Of a stretch of 64,000 nucleotides of DNA, positions 45,868 to 54,713 are shown in pieces (within the stretch, counting starts at the first letter, position 1; every line of letters begins with the position of its first letter). The position numbers and the translations under genes were made by a program. The notes beneath the pieces are model-generated. The model searched no databases and had not been told where the DNA came from. It worked only from the letters and a program-made list of their open reading frames with translations. The DNA is taken from positions 55,844 to 119,843 of the forward strand of contig JAOTZC010000004.1 in assembly GCA_029861535.1 (NCBI GenBank), given 5' to 3'. Source of the stretch: Gammaproteobacteria bacterium (GTDB lineage: Bacteria; Pseudomonadota; Gammaproteobacteria; Steroidobacterales; Woeseiaceae).

Positions 45868-46866
45868 TTACTCACGTCGGATCTGCTCACGCGAGTCTTC
45901 GGGCGGGGCCTCGAGCAAAGTATTTCGCCGTCGCCACAGGCGCATCGAATGCGAGCGACGAACTTCGGCGCGCAGATCGTCGCGGAACAATAGAATCAGC
46001 GAACTCAAACGATTCGAACTGAGCGCACCGCGGAGCTCACGAAGACACGACTCTAACAGTTCGTCGTCGTCATCAAATTCCGGCAGTGTCGCGACGAAGC
46101 CCGCAACGGCCACATCGAGGCAAGCTGCAATATTTCCGGGCCACGACTCCGCCAACCCCATCATTGACTGCCAATAGCCGGTCAGCAGTGCGTCATCTGA
46201 AAATAACGGCGGATGCGGCTCAGTTTGTTGTTCTGGTGCATATCCGCCACCCCAGATCCACAGTGAGTTGACCGGGAATTTTCCGGCTGACTCGCGCTCG
46301 GCATTGATTTCATGATCGTGCAAGGCCATTTCGATTTCTGATAGCAAGTTTCGATGACTCGCGACATCGTCACCCTGAGGCAAGAAGTTGCTCGGCACTC
46401 TTTGATCGATCACGTAAGGTGGTACCGATGCGCTCGCTATCGGTTGCTGGGATGTCAGATATCCGTTGGACCCCAATCGCGCAAATCCAAAGCCGGAATC
46501 ACCGCCCAGCGCACGCTGCAAATGATCGATCAGTGGTCGCAACTCCGCTGGAGAAACACCGCCGCGACGCAATGCGTGCAGACAGAGATTATCCAGTCGA
46601 GGTTCAAGGTACACCGGATCTGCTGCCGCAATCCATGATGTGGGCCGGTCGCCGGTCTCACCCCACATTCTGAGCGCCGCAAGACCGGACGTCGGATACG
46701 GGCGATCTAACTCCCTGAGAATGCTCGCCAGCAATTCGACGCGCTCGTTATTGCGCACTAGGTCAGCCTGTGCCAGCCAGCCGCGCAGCGACGGATCACT
46801 GATGCGTCCGCCAACCGCCGGTGGCAGCACGACGACGGCGGTGTTTTTGTCATATGATGCGGTCAC
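45868..46866 (-). CDS. RpfE-like conserved protein, function unknown (phosphoglycerate-mutase-like)
   Basis: A 332-residue soluble protein with the family's conserved centre EIEMALHDHEINAERESAGK followed by FPVNSLWIWGGG. Databases often label relatives as RpfE-type regulatory protein or cofactor-independent phosphoglycerate mutase-like, but no catalytic Ser/metal set of that enzyme is visible. It precedes recJ, prfB and lysS in the order of the Xanthomonas rpf cluster, although rpfB, rpfF, rpfC and rpfG are absent. The start is GTG at 46866. The function is not known. Confidence 0.75.
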   Translation of the reverse strand: MTASYDKNTAVVVLPPAVGGRISDPSLRGWLAQADLVRNNERVELLASILRELDRPYPTSGLAALRMWGETGDRPTSWIAAADPVYLEPRLDNLCLHALRRGGVSPAELRPLIDHLQRALGGDSGFGFARLGSNGYLTSQQPIASASVPPYVIDQRVPSNFLPQGDDVASHRNLLSEIEMALHDHEINAERESAGKFPVNSLWIWGGGYAPEQQTEPHPPLFSDDALLTGYWQSMMGLAESWPGNIAACLDVAVAGFVATLPEFDDDDELLESCLRELRGALSSNRLSSLILLFRDDLRAEVRRSHSMRLWRRRNTLLEAPPEDSREQIRRE

Positions 46867-46912
46867 GATGATTCAGCACGCTGCATGCGCACAAGAGTAA
46901 CGGAATCGGGCC

Positions 46913-47278
46913 ATGAAATTCACACGCGAATTATCGACGAGCATCACAATTCGAAATGTCGCCGCCGGCGAAATCCATATCGGCGACGAAATTTATCGCA
47001 AGACGATCGCGCTGACGACCGCGGAAATCATTGACGACTGGCAGGCGAAACCCATATCGGAACTGGCACCTGAAGATTTCATGTTGCTGCTTGAGTTTGG
47101 GCCTGAATTAATTGTATTGGGCACCGGCGAACGCAACATTTTCGCGCCAAAGCAGGTGACATTCGCGCTCGCAAGACAGGGTATTGGCCTCGAGGTGATG
47201 GACACTGCGGCTGCCGCGCGAACATTTAACGTGCTGGCGGGCGAAGGCAGACGGGTCGCAGCGCTTTTGTATTTATAA
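46913..47278 (+). CDS. Mth938-like (NDUFAF3-like) domain protein
   Basis: A 121-residue protein of the DUF498/Mth938 family with the central segment FGPELIVLGTGERNIFAPK and QGIGLEVMDTAAAARTFNVL. The mitochondrial relative NDUFAF3 assists complex I assembly; the bacterial role is unproven. It is divergent from the rpfE-like gene with 46 bases between, and converges with rpoS. The same neighbour pair is common in Xanthomonadales-like bacteria. Confidence 0.85.
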   Translation: MKFTRELSTSITIRNVAAGEIHIGDEIYRKTIALTTAEIIDDWQAKPISELAPEDFMLLLEFGPELIVLGTGERNIFAPKQVTFALARQGIGLEVMDTAAAARTFNVLAGEGRRVAALLYL

Positions 47279-47303
47279 GAACGCTTACCTGTGCGAGTGG
47301 TCG

Positions 47304-48200
47304 TTAATCCAGAATGACGTCGCCGGAAATGCCATTTTCTTCCATCATGGCTTTCAGATTCTTCAACGCATTTAACTGGATCTGTCTGACGCGTTCGCGA
47401 GTAACGCCTATTTCGTCGCCAATCTGCTCAAGCGTCTCGCGCCGATAGCCGTGCAAGCCGAAGCGTCGTTCGACAACGGCGCGCTGTTTCTCGTTCAACT
47501 CGCTTACCCAGTGATCGACGATAGTGTTCACGAGCTCTTTTTGTGCACAACGAGAGGGTTCGGCGTCGCGTCGCGCTGTCAGCCGGTCGACTGGCCCAGC
47601 ATCATCGTTCGAATTTCCAGATCGCAGCGTGACTCGCTCATGCAGACCAAGTAGCCGCTCGACTCGCGCAACGTCTTGTTCCATGTAGTCCGCGATTTCG
47701 GCGGCCGTCGGTGCGCGGTCTCGATCTTCACGTAGCCGTCTAGCCGCGCGCAGACAGGCATTTATGTCCTTGATAACATGTATGGGCAAGCGAACAGCGC
47801 CGGACTGGTTCATTATTGCCCGTTCTATGGTTTGCCGAATCCACCAGGTCGCATATGTCGAGAATCGAAAGCCGCGCTCGGGATCGAACTTTTTGACAGC
47901 ATGAATCAGGCCGAGGTTGCCTTCCTCGATCAGATCCAAAAATGGCAAGCCGCGATTAATGTAGCGGCGCGCGATCTTGACGACGAGCCGGAGATTGCTT
48001 TCGATCATGCGCTGGCGTGCCGCTTCATCACCATGTTGGGCGCGACGCGCAAACATTTTTTCTTCGTCGGCCGTCAGCAGCGGCGACACACCGATTTCGC
48101 TCAAGTACAGTCGAGTCGGGTCATGGCTAACCGCCGTATTGGCCCGCCCGGGAGTCTTTGTCCCGTTCGTGGACTTTGCCCAATGTCGCACAGATCCCAT
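47304..48200 (-). CDS. rpoS: RNA polymerase sigma factor RpoS
   Basis: The stationary-phase and general stress sigma factor. The 298-residue protein has region 1.2 ([26 protein letters not shown]), region 2 ([20 protein letters not shown] then [19 protein letters not shown]), region 3 and region 4 ([20 protein letters not shown]). The ATG at 48200 is chosen because GGAGG stands at 48213-48209, eight bases upstream. The N-terminus is about 30 residues shorter than in E. coli. It follows nlpD by 67 bases, where its promoter often lies inside nlpD. Confidence 0.96.
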   Translation of the reverse strand: MGSVRHWAKSTNGTKTPGRANTAVSHDPTRLYLSEIGVSPLLTADEEKMFARRAQHGDEAARQRMIESNLRLVVKIARRYINRGLPFLDLIEEGNLGLIHAVKKFDPERGFRFSTYATWWIRQTIERAIMNQSGAVRLPIHVIKDINACLRAARRLREDRDRAPTAAEIADYMEQDVARVERLLGLHERVTLRSGNSNDDAGPVDRLTARRDAEPSRCAQKELVNTIVDHWVSELNEKQRAVVERRFGLHGYRRETLEQIGDEIGVTRERVRQIQLNALKNLKAMMEENGISGDVILD

Positions 48201-48267
48201 CGCGCGCACCTCCCCGATGCGTCATGGCATGACCAGCGCTGCATTGAACCTAGCGGCTGAAGTCGAT

Positions 48268-48939
48268 CTATCTCGCAGGCAAATATTGTCGCGGGTTAAC
48301 CGGCTTGCCATTGCGCCTGATTTCGAAATGCAGTCGCGGCTTGCGTTCCGGCCCCTCACCCATTGTCGCAATTTGCTGGCCCTTGTTAATTGATTGGCCT
48401 TCTTTAACCAGCAGCGACGCGTTGTACCCGTAGGCACTCAGGTAGGTGTCGTTGTGCTTCAGAATAATAAGCTGTCCGTACCCGATCAGTCCACCGCCGG
48501 CGTAAACAACCTGACCGGATGCCGCGGCATTCACCGATTGTCCAGCATGTCCGTTGATTAAAATACCCGAGCCAGGACCGGGATTTCCGCCAAATTCGAC
48601 GTCAATTCGGCCCTTAGTCGGCCATGCCCAAGCCGGCGGCGGTTCTTGAGGAATCGTCGGTAGCGAGCGTGTTTGTGGCGGCGGTCGGCCAGTCACAGAG
48701 GACGAACCGGCGGGTGGCGTCAGCCGAAGAACCTGTCCCGGATAAATCAACGACCCATCTCCGAGCCTGTTCCAACGGGCGAGATCTGCCGCGTCCTGAT
48801 TGTATCGAAATGCGATCGCGTACAGTGTCTCGCCTCTGCGAACGACGTGCTGGTCTGAGCGATGATCCCAACGCGTCGCAGGACCGCAGGCAGCGAGTAA
48901 CGACAGCGACAGCATGCCGACGAGTATTCGAGCCTTCAT
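48268..48939 (-). CDS. nlpD: Murein hydrolase activator NlpD
   Basis: NlpD is an outer-membrane lipoprotein that activates the amidase AmiC at the septum. The 223-residue protein has a lipobox signal (SLSLLAACG), a LysM domain (VVRRGETLYAIAFRYNQDAADLARWNRL) and an M23-like LytM domain. The zinc site is degenerate: RLHFEIR in place of HLHFEIR, as in E. coli NlpD, so it is an activator rather than an enzyme. The ATG overlaps the yqaA stop by one base (TAATG). Confidence 0.94.
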   Translation of the reverse strand: MKARILVGMLSLSLLAACGPATRWDHRSDQHVVRRGETLYAIAFRYNQDAADLARWNRLGDGSLIYPGQVLRLTPPAGSSSVTGRPPPQTRSLPTIPQEPPPAWAWPTKGRIDVEFGGNPGPGSGILINGHAGQSVNAAASGQVVYAGGGLIGYGQLIILKHNDTYLSAYGYNASLLVKEGQSINKGQQIATMGEGPERKPRLHFEIRRNGKPVNPRQYLPAR

Positions 48940-49523
48940 TAGCCGCGATTCATGAACCACGCGATAATGATAACGGCAGCGATCAAGACACCCCAGCCAA
49001 TTCGTTCGATATGCTGCACGAGCGTCGCTTCCAATCGGACGCCAGCATACTTGACGAAGCCGGCGACCAAGAAGAACCGCGCACCGCGGCCGATCAGCGA
49101 CGCGATAAAAAAACCAGGCAGCGTCAGTGCAGCAACACCGGCCGCAATCGTGAACACTTTATAGGGAATCGGCGAAAAGCCTGCGACGAACACTGTCCAC
49201 ACACCGTATTCGTCAAACCACGCACGCGCCGTCTGATACGGCGCCCAATAGTTGGATTCTCGCAACCACGGCTCGATCGCTTCAAACATCAGATAACCAA
49301 TTGCATATCCGGCCAAGCCACCGAGCACCGAAAACGCCGTGGCATTGAGCGCAAAGCGCCAAGATCGCTCGGGCTTCGCGAGGCACATTGGCGCCAACAT
49401 GACATCGACGGGTATCGGGAAAAAAGAGGATTCGGCAAAACTCATCGCGCCGAGATATCGCTCGGCATGCCGATGCCGGGACCACTGCATGACACGCTCG
49501 TACAACGGACCGAATATCGCCAT
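48939..49523 (-). CDS. yqaA: YqaA family (DedA/VTT-like) inner-membrane protein
   Basis: A 194-residue protein with several membrane segments and the VTT-type motif region SFAESSFFPIPVDVMLAPM, followed by GLAGYAIGYLMFE and the FSPIPYKVFTIAAGV segment. Relatives are linked to lipid scrambling or membrane homeostasis; the function of YqaA itself is not settled. It lies between pcm and nlpD, which is common in this part of the gammaproteobacteria. Confidence 0.88.
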   Translation of the reverse strand: MAIFGPLYERVMQWSRHRHAERYLGAMSFAESSFFPIPVDVMLAPMCLAKPERSWRFALNATAFSVLGGLAGYAIGYLMFEAIEPWLRESNYWAPYQTARAWFDEYGVWTVFVAGFSPIPYKVFTIAAGVAALTLPGFFIASLIGRGARFFLVAGFVKYAGVRLEATLVQHIERIGWGVLIAAVIIIAWFMNRG

Positions 49524-49533
49524 TAGCGAACCA

Positions 49534-50190
49534 CTATTTGCCGGGTACGAGCGGCACGAAACTCACTGCGCCGAAAGAAACTTGTTCAAAATGATCGTCT
49601 TTGCGCGTCACGAGTGTGAGCTCCTGACGTCCCGGCGGGCCTATCGGAATGACGAGTCGCCCACCGGGTGCAAGTTGCTCGAGTAATTTTTCAGGTAGCT
49701 CCGGCGCCGCCGCAGCGACAATGATGCCGTCATAGGGCGCATACTTGGGCCAACCGTCCCAGCCGTCCCCGGGCCGAAATTGCACGTTATAGATATTGAG
49801 ATCCCGCAGTCGTTGCCGCGTCTTGCGCAGCAGCTCAGGTACGCGTTCGACCGAATATATTTTTTTGACGAGCGGCGATAAGACCGCGGTCTGGTAACCG
49901 CAGCCGGTACCGATCTCAAGAACAGTCTCACCATCAAAATCGGCAAGCAGCGTTTCGGTCATCAGAGCAACGACGAACGGCTGACTAATTGTCTGGCCGT
50001 GCCCAATCGGCAGCGCCGTGTCCTCATACGCGCGACTTGCGAGTGCCTCGTCGACGAACAGGTGACGAGGAACGTTGCGTATTTGTTCCAGCACCGGCCG
50101 CGAACGAATTCCCTGATCTTTGAGACGCTGCACGAGCCGGTCGCGCGTGCGCGCACTTGTCATCCCTATGCCCGCGGTATCGGCCGTCAT
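49534..50190 (-). CDS. pcm: Protein-L-isoaspartate O-methyltransferase
   Basis: Pcm repairs isoaspartyl residues in aged proteins with S-adenosylmethionine. The 218-residue protein has the substrate loop ([21 protein letters not shown]), the SAM motif [14 protein letters not shown] and the [15 protein letters not shown] segment. The ATG at 50190 overlaps the surE stop by four bases (ATGA) and is preferred; an ATG four codons upstream at 50202 is also possible. The surE-pcm-rpoS group ties it to stationary-phase survival. Confidence 0.94.
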   Translation of the reverse strand: MTADTAGIGMTSARTRDRLVQRLKDQGIRSRPVLEQIRNVPRHLFVDEALASRAYEDTALPIGHGQTISQPFVVALMTETLLADFDGETVLEIGTGCGYQTAVLSPLVKKIYSVERVPELLRKTRQRLRDLNIYNVQFRPGDGWDGWPKYAPYDGIIVAAAAPELPEKLLEQLAPGGRLVIPIGPPGRQELTLVTRKDDHFEQVSFGAVSFVPLVPGK

Positions 50191-50930
50191 ATGTTGAGCC
50201 ATTCTCTTAGCTGCGGCAGGGAATCGTGCCTCGTCAAATCGACTTTTATCGGTGTCACCGACACGGCACCTTGCTCGATCGCATGAAAGTCAGTGCCGTC
50301 GCCGGCATCTTGACCCTTGCCAGCCGGACCTACCCAAAAAATCGTGCGTCCATGCGGATCTTTCGAGCGCACGACTGGCTCCGATTTGTGTCGAAATCCG
50401 AGGCGCACAGCGCGCACACCGGTCAGGTCCTCGAAAGGACGATTCGGAACGTTGACGTTTAGAATGACATCGGACGACAACGCTGACGTGTCGAGTTTTT
50501 GCACCATGTCCGACACGACGCGGGCGGCTGTATCGAAATGCAACAGCTTTTGACCGACCAACGATACCGCGATTGTCGGTAGGCCGAGAAAGCGGCCCTC
50601 CATCGCCGCCGCTACCGTGCCTGAGTAGATAACGTCGTCGCCGAGATTTGCGCCATGATTGATGCCTGATACGACCAGGTCCGGTTCGTAATCCAGCAAT
50701 CCGGTCAGCGCCAGATGCACGCAATCCGACGGCGTGCCATTGACCGAATATCGGTTTTCGCCAACTTCCGACACGCGCAACGGCGACGACAGCGTTAGCG
50801 AGTTGCTGGCTGCCGATCGATTGCGATCGGGAGCAACGACCACAACGTCGGCGATCTGTTGCAGCGCGTCAGCCAATACGTTGATACCGGTTGCCATATA
50901 CCCGTCGTCATTGCTTACGAGAATTTTCAT
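50187..50930 (-). CDS. surE: 5'/3'-nucleotidase SurE
   Basis: SurE removes phosphate from nucleoside monophosphates and short polyphosphate. The 247-residue protein has the metal site [12 protein letters not shown] (Asp8, Asp9), the [10 protein letters not shown] segment, [11 protein letters not shown] and [19 protein letters not shown]. It begins the surE-pcm-yqaA-nlpD-rpoS run and is divergent from smr with 96 bases between. The truD gene that usually precedes surE is instead 3.8 kb away. Confidence 0.96.
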   Translation of the reverse strand: MKILVSNDDGYMATGINVLADALQQIADVVVVAPDRNRSAASNSLTLSSPLRVSEVGENRYSVNGTPSDCVHLALTGLLDYEPDLVVSGINHGANLGDDVIYSGTVAAAMEGRFLGLPTIAVSLVGQKLLHFDTAARVVSDMVQKLDTSALSSDVILNVNVPNRPFEDLTGVRAVRLGFRHKSEPVVRSKDPHGRTIFWVGPAGKGQDAGDGTDFHAIEQGAVSVTPIKVDLTRHDSLPQLREWLNI

Positions 50931-51026
50931 TGTTGGGTCGACGAGTAGCGTCTTCGTTTGGCGGTTTGGGACGCGCTCACTATACTCAACAACCGCCGCT
51001 TTCCATAGCCATTCGGATAGACCGCT

Positions 51027-51554
51027 GTGAGCAACGAAGACGATGAGCTTTTTCGCCGGACAATGGCCGACGCGAAGCCAATAAAATCAGAGACACGGGT
51101 CGAGCCACCACGCAGACGGCCAAAGCCCAAGGCGCATTTTTCGCGCGCCGACGAGGGCCGAGTGCTCGATGAAAGCATGCGGGGCGACCTCGATGAGATG
51201 GAGCAGTTCAGCGGCGAAGCACTGCGGTTTCACCGACCGACGGTCGGCCGGCGAACGATGCGCAAATTAGCCCGGGGCAACTACGCTGTGCAGGCAGAGA
51301 TCGACCTGCACGGCATGACCGTCCTCGAGGCGAAACCCCGCCTTGCCGAGTTCATCGAGGAATGCGCACGCAGCGGCCATCGTTGTGTCCGGGTCGTGCA
51401 TGGCAAAGGGCTTGGTTCCGGGCAACGCGGCCCGGTACTGAAAGCAAGCGTCAACCGCTGGCTTAGGCGCTGGGACCACGTACTCGCGTTCGTGTCGACG
51501 CGACAGGTTGACGGTGGCACCGGCGCCGTCTACGTGCTTCTACAAGATTTGTAA
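51027..51554 (+). CDS. Smr/MutS domain-containing protein
   Basis: A 175-residue SmrA/SmrB-like protein. The first 80 residues are charged; the C-terminal Smr domain has [26 protein letters not shown] and the final TGAVYVLL. Smr domains act as nucleases, some on stalled-ribosome mRNA (SmrB) (known of the family). The start is GTG at 51027. It is a single gene, divergent from surE and upstream of the sulfatase unit. Confidence 0.9.
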   Translation: MSNEDDELFRRTMADAKPIKSETRVEPPRRRPKPKAHFSRADEGRVLDESMRGDLDEMEQFSGEALRFHRPTVGRRTMRKLARGNYAVQAEIDLHGMTVLEAKPRLAEFIEECARSGHRCVRVVHGKGLGSGQRGPVLKASVNRWLRRWDHVLAFVSTRQVDGGTGAVYVLLQDL

Positions 51555-51766
51555 CAACGGCCACAGAACCGTCACCGTTAGCCCACAACTCATCGGGCAG
51601 GGAGACCGAAACTGTCTGGCGGTTGTTGACCCAAAGCGGCCATTCACGTACATACCCTAGCATCCTCGGTAATCCCGGATATGCGATCCGTCGTGGTAGT
51701 GCCAAAATAAATTGACAGTAGGTCCAATAATCATTCGGTTACGCCTGAATCGCGGGGTACAGGCTC
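51555..51766 (+). other. Intergenic region before the sulfatase gene
   Basis: This 212-base stretch has no convincing gene. A perfect -35 hexamer TTGACA lies at 51712-51717, but no good -10 box follows at 16-18 bases, so a promoter is only possible. A 60-codon minus-strand frame covers part of it and looks random. Confidence 0.4.
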
Positions 51767-53560
51767 ATGGGTAAGTCGGGAAACGTCGCCCCGCCTCAGT
51801 CATTACTGCTCGTAGTATTTTTCTTGATGGCGCACGGATTGGCTCTGGCGCAGGACGATCGGCCCAACTTTCTCGTCATCGTTGCCGATGACATGGGGTA
51901 CTCAGACCTCGGAAGTTACGGCGGTGAGATCAACACGCCCGTATTGGACGACCTTGCGCAACAGGGTATCCGCTATACCGACTTCTACGTAAGCCCTACC
52001 TGTTCGGTTACCCGATCTATGCTGCTTAGCGGAACGGACAATCATATCGCCGGATTGGGCAACATGGGAGAGTTGTTGGCGCCGAACCAGGTCGGACAAC
52101 CAGGTTATGAAGGTGTTCTGAATAGGCGCGTTGCTACCGTCGCCTCCCTGTTGCGAGATAGCGGCTATCACACTTACATGGCCGGCAAATGGCATCTCGG
52201 ACTTGAACCGGACCAGATACCGCACGCCCGTGGCTTCGAGCGCGACTTCTCCTTACTCGTCGGAGGCGGCGATCACTTCGACGACGGGTGGAACATCGAA
52301 TGGCAGATACCCAAAGGTCCGTACACAGAAGACGGGCGGCCGGTCAAAAAACTACCGAAGGATTTCTATTCGACGAAAAACTACACCGATAAAACCATTC
52401 AGTTTATCGAAGAAGGCCGTGACGACGGCAAGCCCTTCTTCGCTTACATGGCATTTACGGCGCCTCACGGGCCGCTGCAAGTGCCGGATGACTGGCTACG
52501 GCGTTACAAGAACAAGTACGACGAAGGTTGGGATGTAATTCGAATGCGTCGTCTCGCTCGCATGCGGGAACTGGGTATTTTGGAAGAAGGCATCAGCACC
52601 GCCGATCGTCTGTGGTTCTTGCCGCGCGCATCGATGCTTGCGCCGGGAGCCCGTGTAGTAATGGGGCGCAAGATGGAACTGTATGCGTCGATGGTTGAGT
52701 ACATGGATGACCAGATAGGTCGGGTATTCGATTATCTGAAGGAGATCGGCGAGTATGACAACACGGTTGTTATCTTTTTCTCCGACAACGGGGCAGAAGG
52801 AAACGACCTGGTAGGAATGGTGGCGGGTCGACCTGGCACCATGGGTTATTTGCACGCGGCGGCGAATTTCGCTGAATCGGGCCACAATTTCATCGGGCGC
52901 AAGGGCTCGTTCGCCGAGTACGGGCCGGCATGGGCACAAGTGTCAATGGCACCCTTCCGGCTTTACAAAGGATTCGTCACGGAAGGCGGCACACGTTCTC
53001 CGCTGATCGTGAGCGGCCCCGGCGTGCAAGGTGCCGGCGGCTTAAATACGAACGCCATTCTCCATGTCATGGATATTGCCCCGACGCTGCTGCAGTTGGC
53101 CGGCATAGAGCACCCCGCTACGTTCAAAGGCCGCGACATCGTACCTACGCAAGGCAAGTCCTGGTCAAAAATGCTGGCTGGTGAAGTGCAATCTCCGCGG
53201 GGTGCCGAAGATTGGCTTGGCTTCGAGTTGTTCGGCAATCGCGCAATTCGCCAGGGAGATTGGAAAATCAGCTGGCACTATCGGCCCTTCGGTATCTGGG
53301 ACTGGCAATTATTCAACCTCGACGCGGATCCCGGGGAACAGTATGACTTATCCGGGAAATTCCCTGAGAAAAGAGCAGAACTCATTGCACTATGGGATGA
53401 ATATGTGGAGATGAATGGAGTGATCCTCGGCAATCGGTCGCCTTACGAAGGTGCCAGGAAAGGACTTCCGGACGCCGTTCTGGAGTTCGATAGCTATCCC
53501 CCGGTCCGTGGCTTGGAGGCAATTCCTCACCAGAAGCTGATCGAGCTTCTCAGTCAATAA
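51767..53560 (+). CDS. Sulfatase (arylsulfatase family) with variant CSVTR active-site motif
   Basis: A 597-residue secreted sulfatase (signal peptide 1-28). Metal ligands Asp41-Asp42 (NFLVIVADDMGYSDLG), the GKWHLG box and SDNG (339-342) are present, as is DNHIAGLGNM typical of the arylsulfatase A/AtsA type. The formylglycine site is CSVTR at 79-83: the usual CxPxR has Val in place of Pro. No sulfatase-modifying enzyme gene lies in the window. The TTG-started outer-membrane gene follows after 13 bases, so the two form a small operon, set in the otherwise conserved surE-truD neighbourhood. The substrate is unknown (marine sulfated polymers or aryl sulfates are guesses). Confidence 0.9.
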   Translation: MGKSGNVAPPQSLLLVVFFLMAHGLALAQDDRPNFLVIVADDMGYSDLGSYGGEINTPVLDDLAQQGIRYTDFYVSPTCSVTRSMLLSGTDNHIAGLGNMGELLAPNQVGQPGYEGVLNRRVATVASLLRDSGYHTYMAGKWHLGLEPDQIPHARGFERDFSLLVGGGDHFDDGWNIEWQIPKGPYTEDGRPVKKLPKDFYSTKNYTDKTIQFIEEGRDDGKPFFAYMAFTAPHGPLQVPDDWLRRYKNKYDEGWDVIRMRRLARMRELGILEEGISTADRLWFLPRASMLAPGARVVMGRKMELYASMVEYMDDQIGRVFDYLKEIGEYDNTVVIFFSDNGAEGNDLVGMVAGRPGTMGYLHAAANFAESGHNFIGRKGSFAEYGPAWAQVSMAPFRLYKGFVTEGGTRSPLIVSGPGVQGAGGLNTNAILHVMDIAPTLLQLAGIEHPATFKGRDIVPTQGKSWSKMLAGEVQSPRGAEDWLGFELFGNRAIRQGDWKISWHYRPFGIWDWQLFNLDADPGEQYDLSGKFPEKRAELIALWDEYVEMNGVILGNRSPYEGARKGLPDAVLEFDSYPPVRGLEAIPHQKLIELLSQ

Positions 53561-53573
53561 GAAGGTACTAGTC

Positions 53574-54605
53574 TTGAAAAAAGTACATGGTCCTGCCCGA
53601 TTTTTAGCTTTTGTCGCATGCCCGGTTGCCATTTCACTGATTTGCGGACTGGCGAATGCTCAAGACGATGGCGCACGCGCTTATTGGAAAGGCAGGGCCG
53701 GCACCAACGTAGTGTCATTTCAATATTTGAACATGCATCTGGATGCGTCCGATGCCCTGCAATTCGATCCGGCACATTACATTTATCCTTCGGCAGATGC
53801 TGACGCGGATATCTTTATTGCGAACTATGCGCGCCATATGACGCTTTTCAATCGACCGGCGTCACTTATGGTTAACGTCGTCGGTGGCAGTGTTGAGGCG
53901 GATTTTGACACCAATCTCACGCCACCAGAATTCCTGCCGCCCGGTGTCGTTCCAGGCACCTCCTTCAGCCAGTCTGCCTCCGGATACGCTGACCCATCAG
54001 TGCAGCTTGACGTCAATCTATTGGGTACGCCGCCACTAATAGCTGGCTTCGATTTGCTTGACTACGAACCGACGTGGACGCTGGACGCTGCCGTGATGCT
54101 GGGAGTTCCACTCGGTGAGTACGACAGCAGCAAAGTCGTGAACTTGGGTCTGAACCGGTTTTTTGGGCGAATCGCCTTCCCTTTCAAATACCACTTCCGT
54201 GTTTTTTCGCCTGGCTACATGTCGAGTCTGGAAGTGGTTCCGTCTGTCTGGCTCTTCGCAGAGAACGACAATTTTGTGGGACAGAAACTGGAGAACGATC
54301 CCGTCTGGCAAATTGAAGCGCACTGGACCCATGATTTTACCCGACATTTTTTCGGCTCCATCGATCTGCTTTATCGCAATGGTTTCCAGTCAGAAATCAA
54401 TGGCGCTGATGTAGGCAGTGACATCGAAATTGGAGATATTGGCGTTACCTTGAATTTCCAGGTGACGGATAACCTAACTCTGCGTTCCAGCTTCAGCTCA
54501 AATGTTTTCGGCGACAGCGATATCAATTCCAGCATGGTCCGACTTCAGTTCGTTTACATGTGGCACCAGGCGATGGAGAACATGAAAAAGTTGGGTAGTG
54601 AGTAG
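53574..54605 (+). CDS. Outer-membrane transporter-like protein (phenol-degradation MetA/COG4313 type)
   Basis: A 343-residue secreted beta-barrel-like protein: signal peptide 1-29 (ending LANAQDD), then alternating strands with YEPTWTLDAAVMLGVPLGEYD, RFFGRIAFPFKYHFR and a C-terminal FVYMWHQAMENM. This is the pattern of the transporter/MetA-pathway family (PF13557-like), thought to be outer-membrane channels for hydrophobic compounds. The start is TTG at 53574, preceded by GAAGG at 53561-53565. It is downstream of the sulfatase and ended by a terminator. It may import the sulfatase substrate or product (inference). Confidence 0.75.
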   Translation: MKKVHGPARFLAFVACPVAISLICGLANAQDDGARAYWKGRAGTNVVSFQYLNMHLDASDALQFDPAHYIYPSADADADIFIANYARHMTLFNRPASLMVNVVGGSVEADFDTNLTPPEFLPPGVVPGTSFSQSASGYADPSVQLDVNLLGTPPLIAGFDLLDYEPTWTLDAAVMLGVPLGEYDSSKVVNLGLNRFFGRIAFPFKYHFRVFSPGYMSSLEVVPSVWLFAENDNFVGQKLENDPVWQIEAHWTHDFTRHFFGSIDLLYRNGFQSEINGADVGSDIEIGDIGVTLNFQVTDNLTLRSSFSSNVFGDSDINSSMVRLQFVYMWHQAMENMKKLGSE

Positions 54606-54669
54606 CTGCGGACGCCAGGGCTGGCCGAGCGGCGGATCAGTCTGAGCCAAGAATTCGCATGTCGAGAGG

Positions 54670-54694
54670 CCCGGCTTCTGCCGGGTTTTTCTTT
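54670..54694 (+). terminator. Rho-independent terminator of the sulfatase operon
   Basis: CCCGGC (54670-54675), loop TTCT and GCCGGG (54680-54685) are followed by TTTTT (54686-54690), C and TTTT. It lies 65 bases after the transporter-like gene and 20 bases before the convergent truD stop. Confidence 0.9.
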
Positions 54695-54713
54695 TACGGA
54701 GTTGTGACTCGTG

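Noticed and set aside
48624..49526. 300-codon plus-strand open frame
   Set aside because: It is a shadow across nlpD and yqaA, rich in Arg and His, without recognisable domains.
51463..51705. 80-codon minus-strand frame next to smr
   Set aside because: It overlaps the end of smr, has no ribosome site or homology that I can recognise, and its composition looks random.
54622..54632. TGGCCGAGCGG resembles the D-arm of a tRNA-Ser/Leu
   Set aside because: No acceptor stem, anticodon arm or T-arm (GGTTCGA) can be fitted around it in the 110-base gap.
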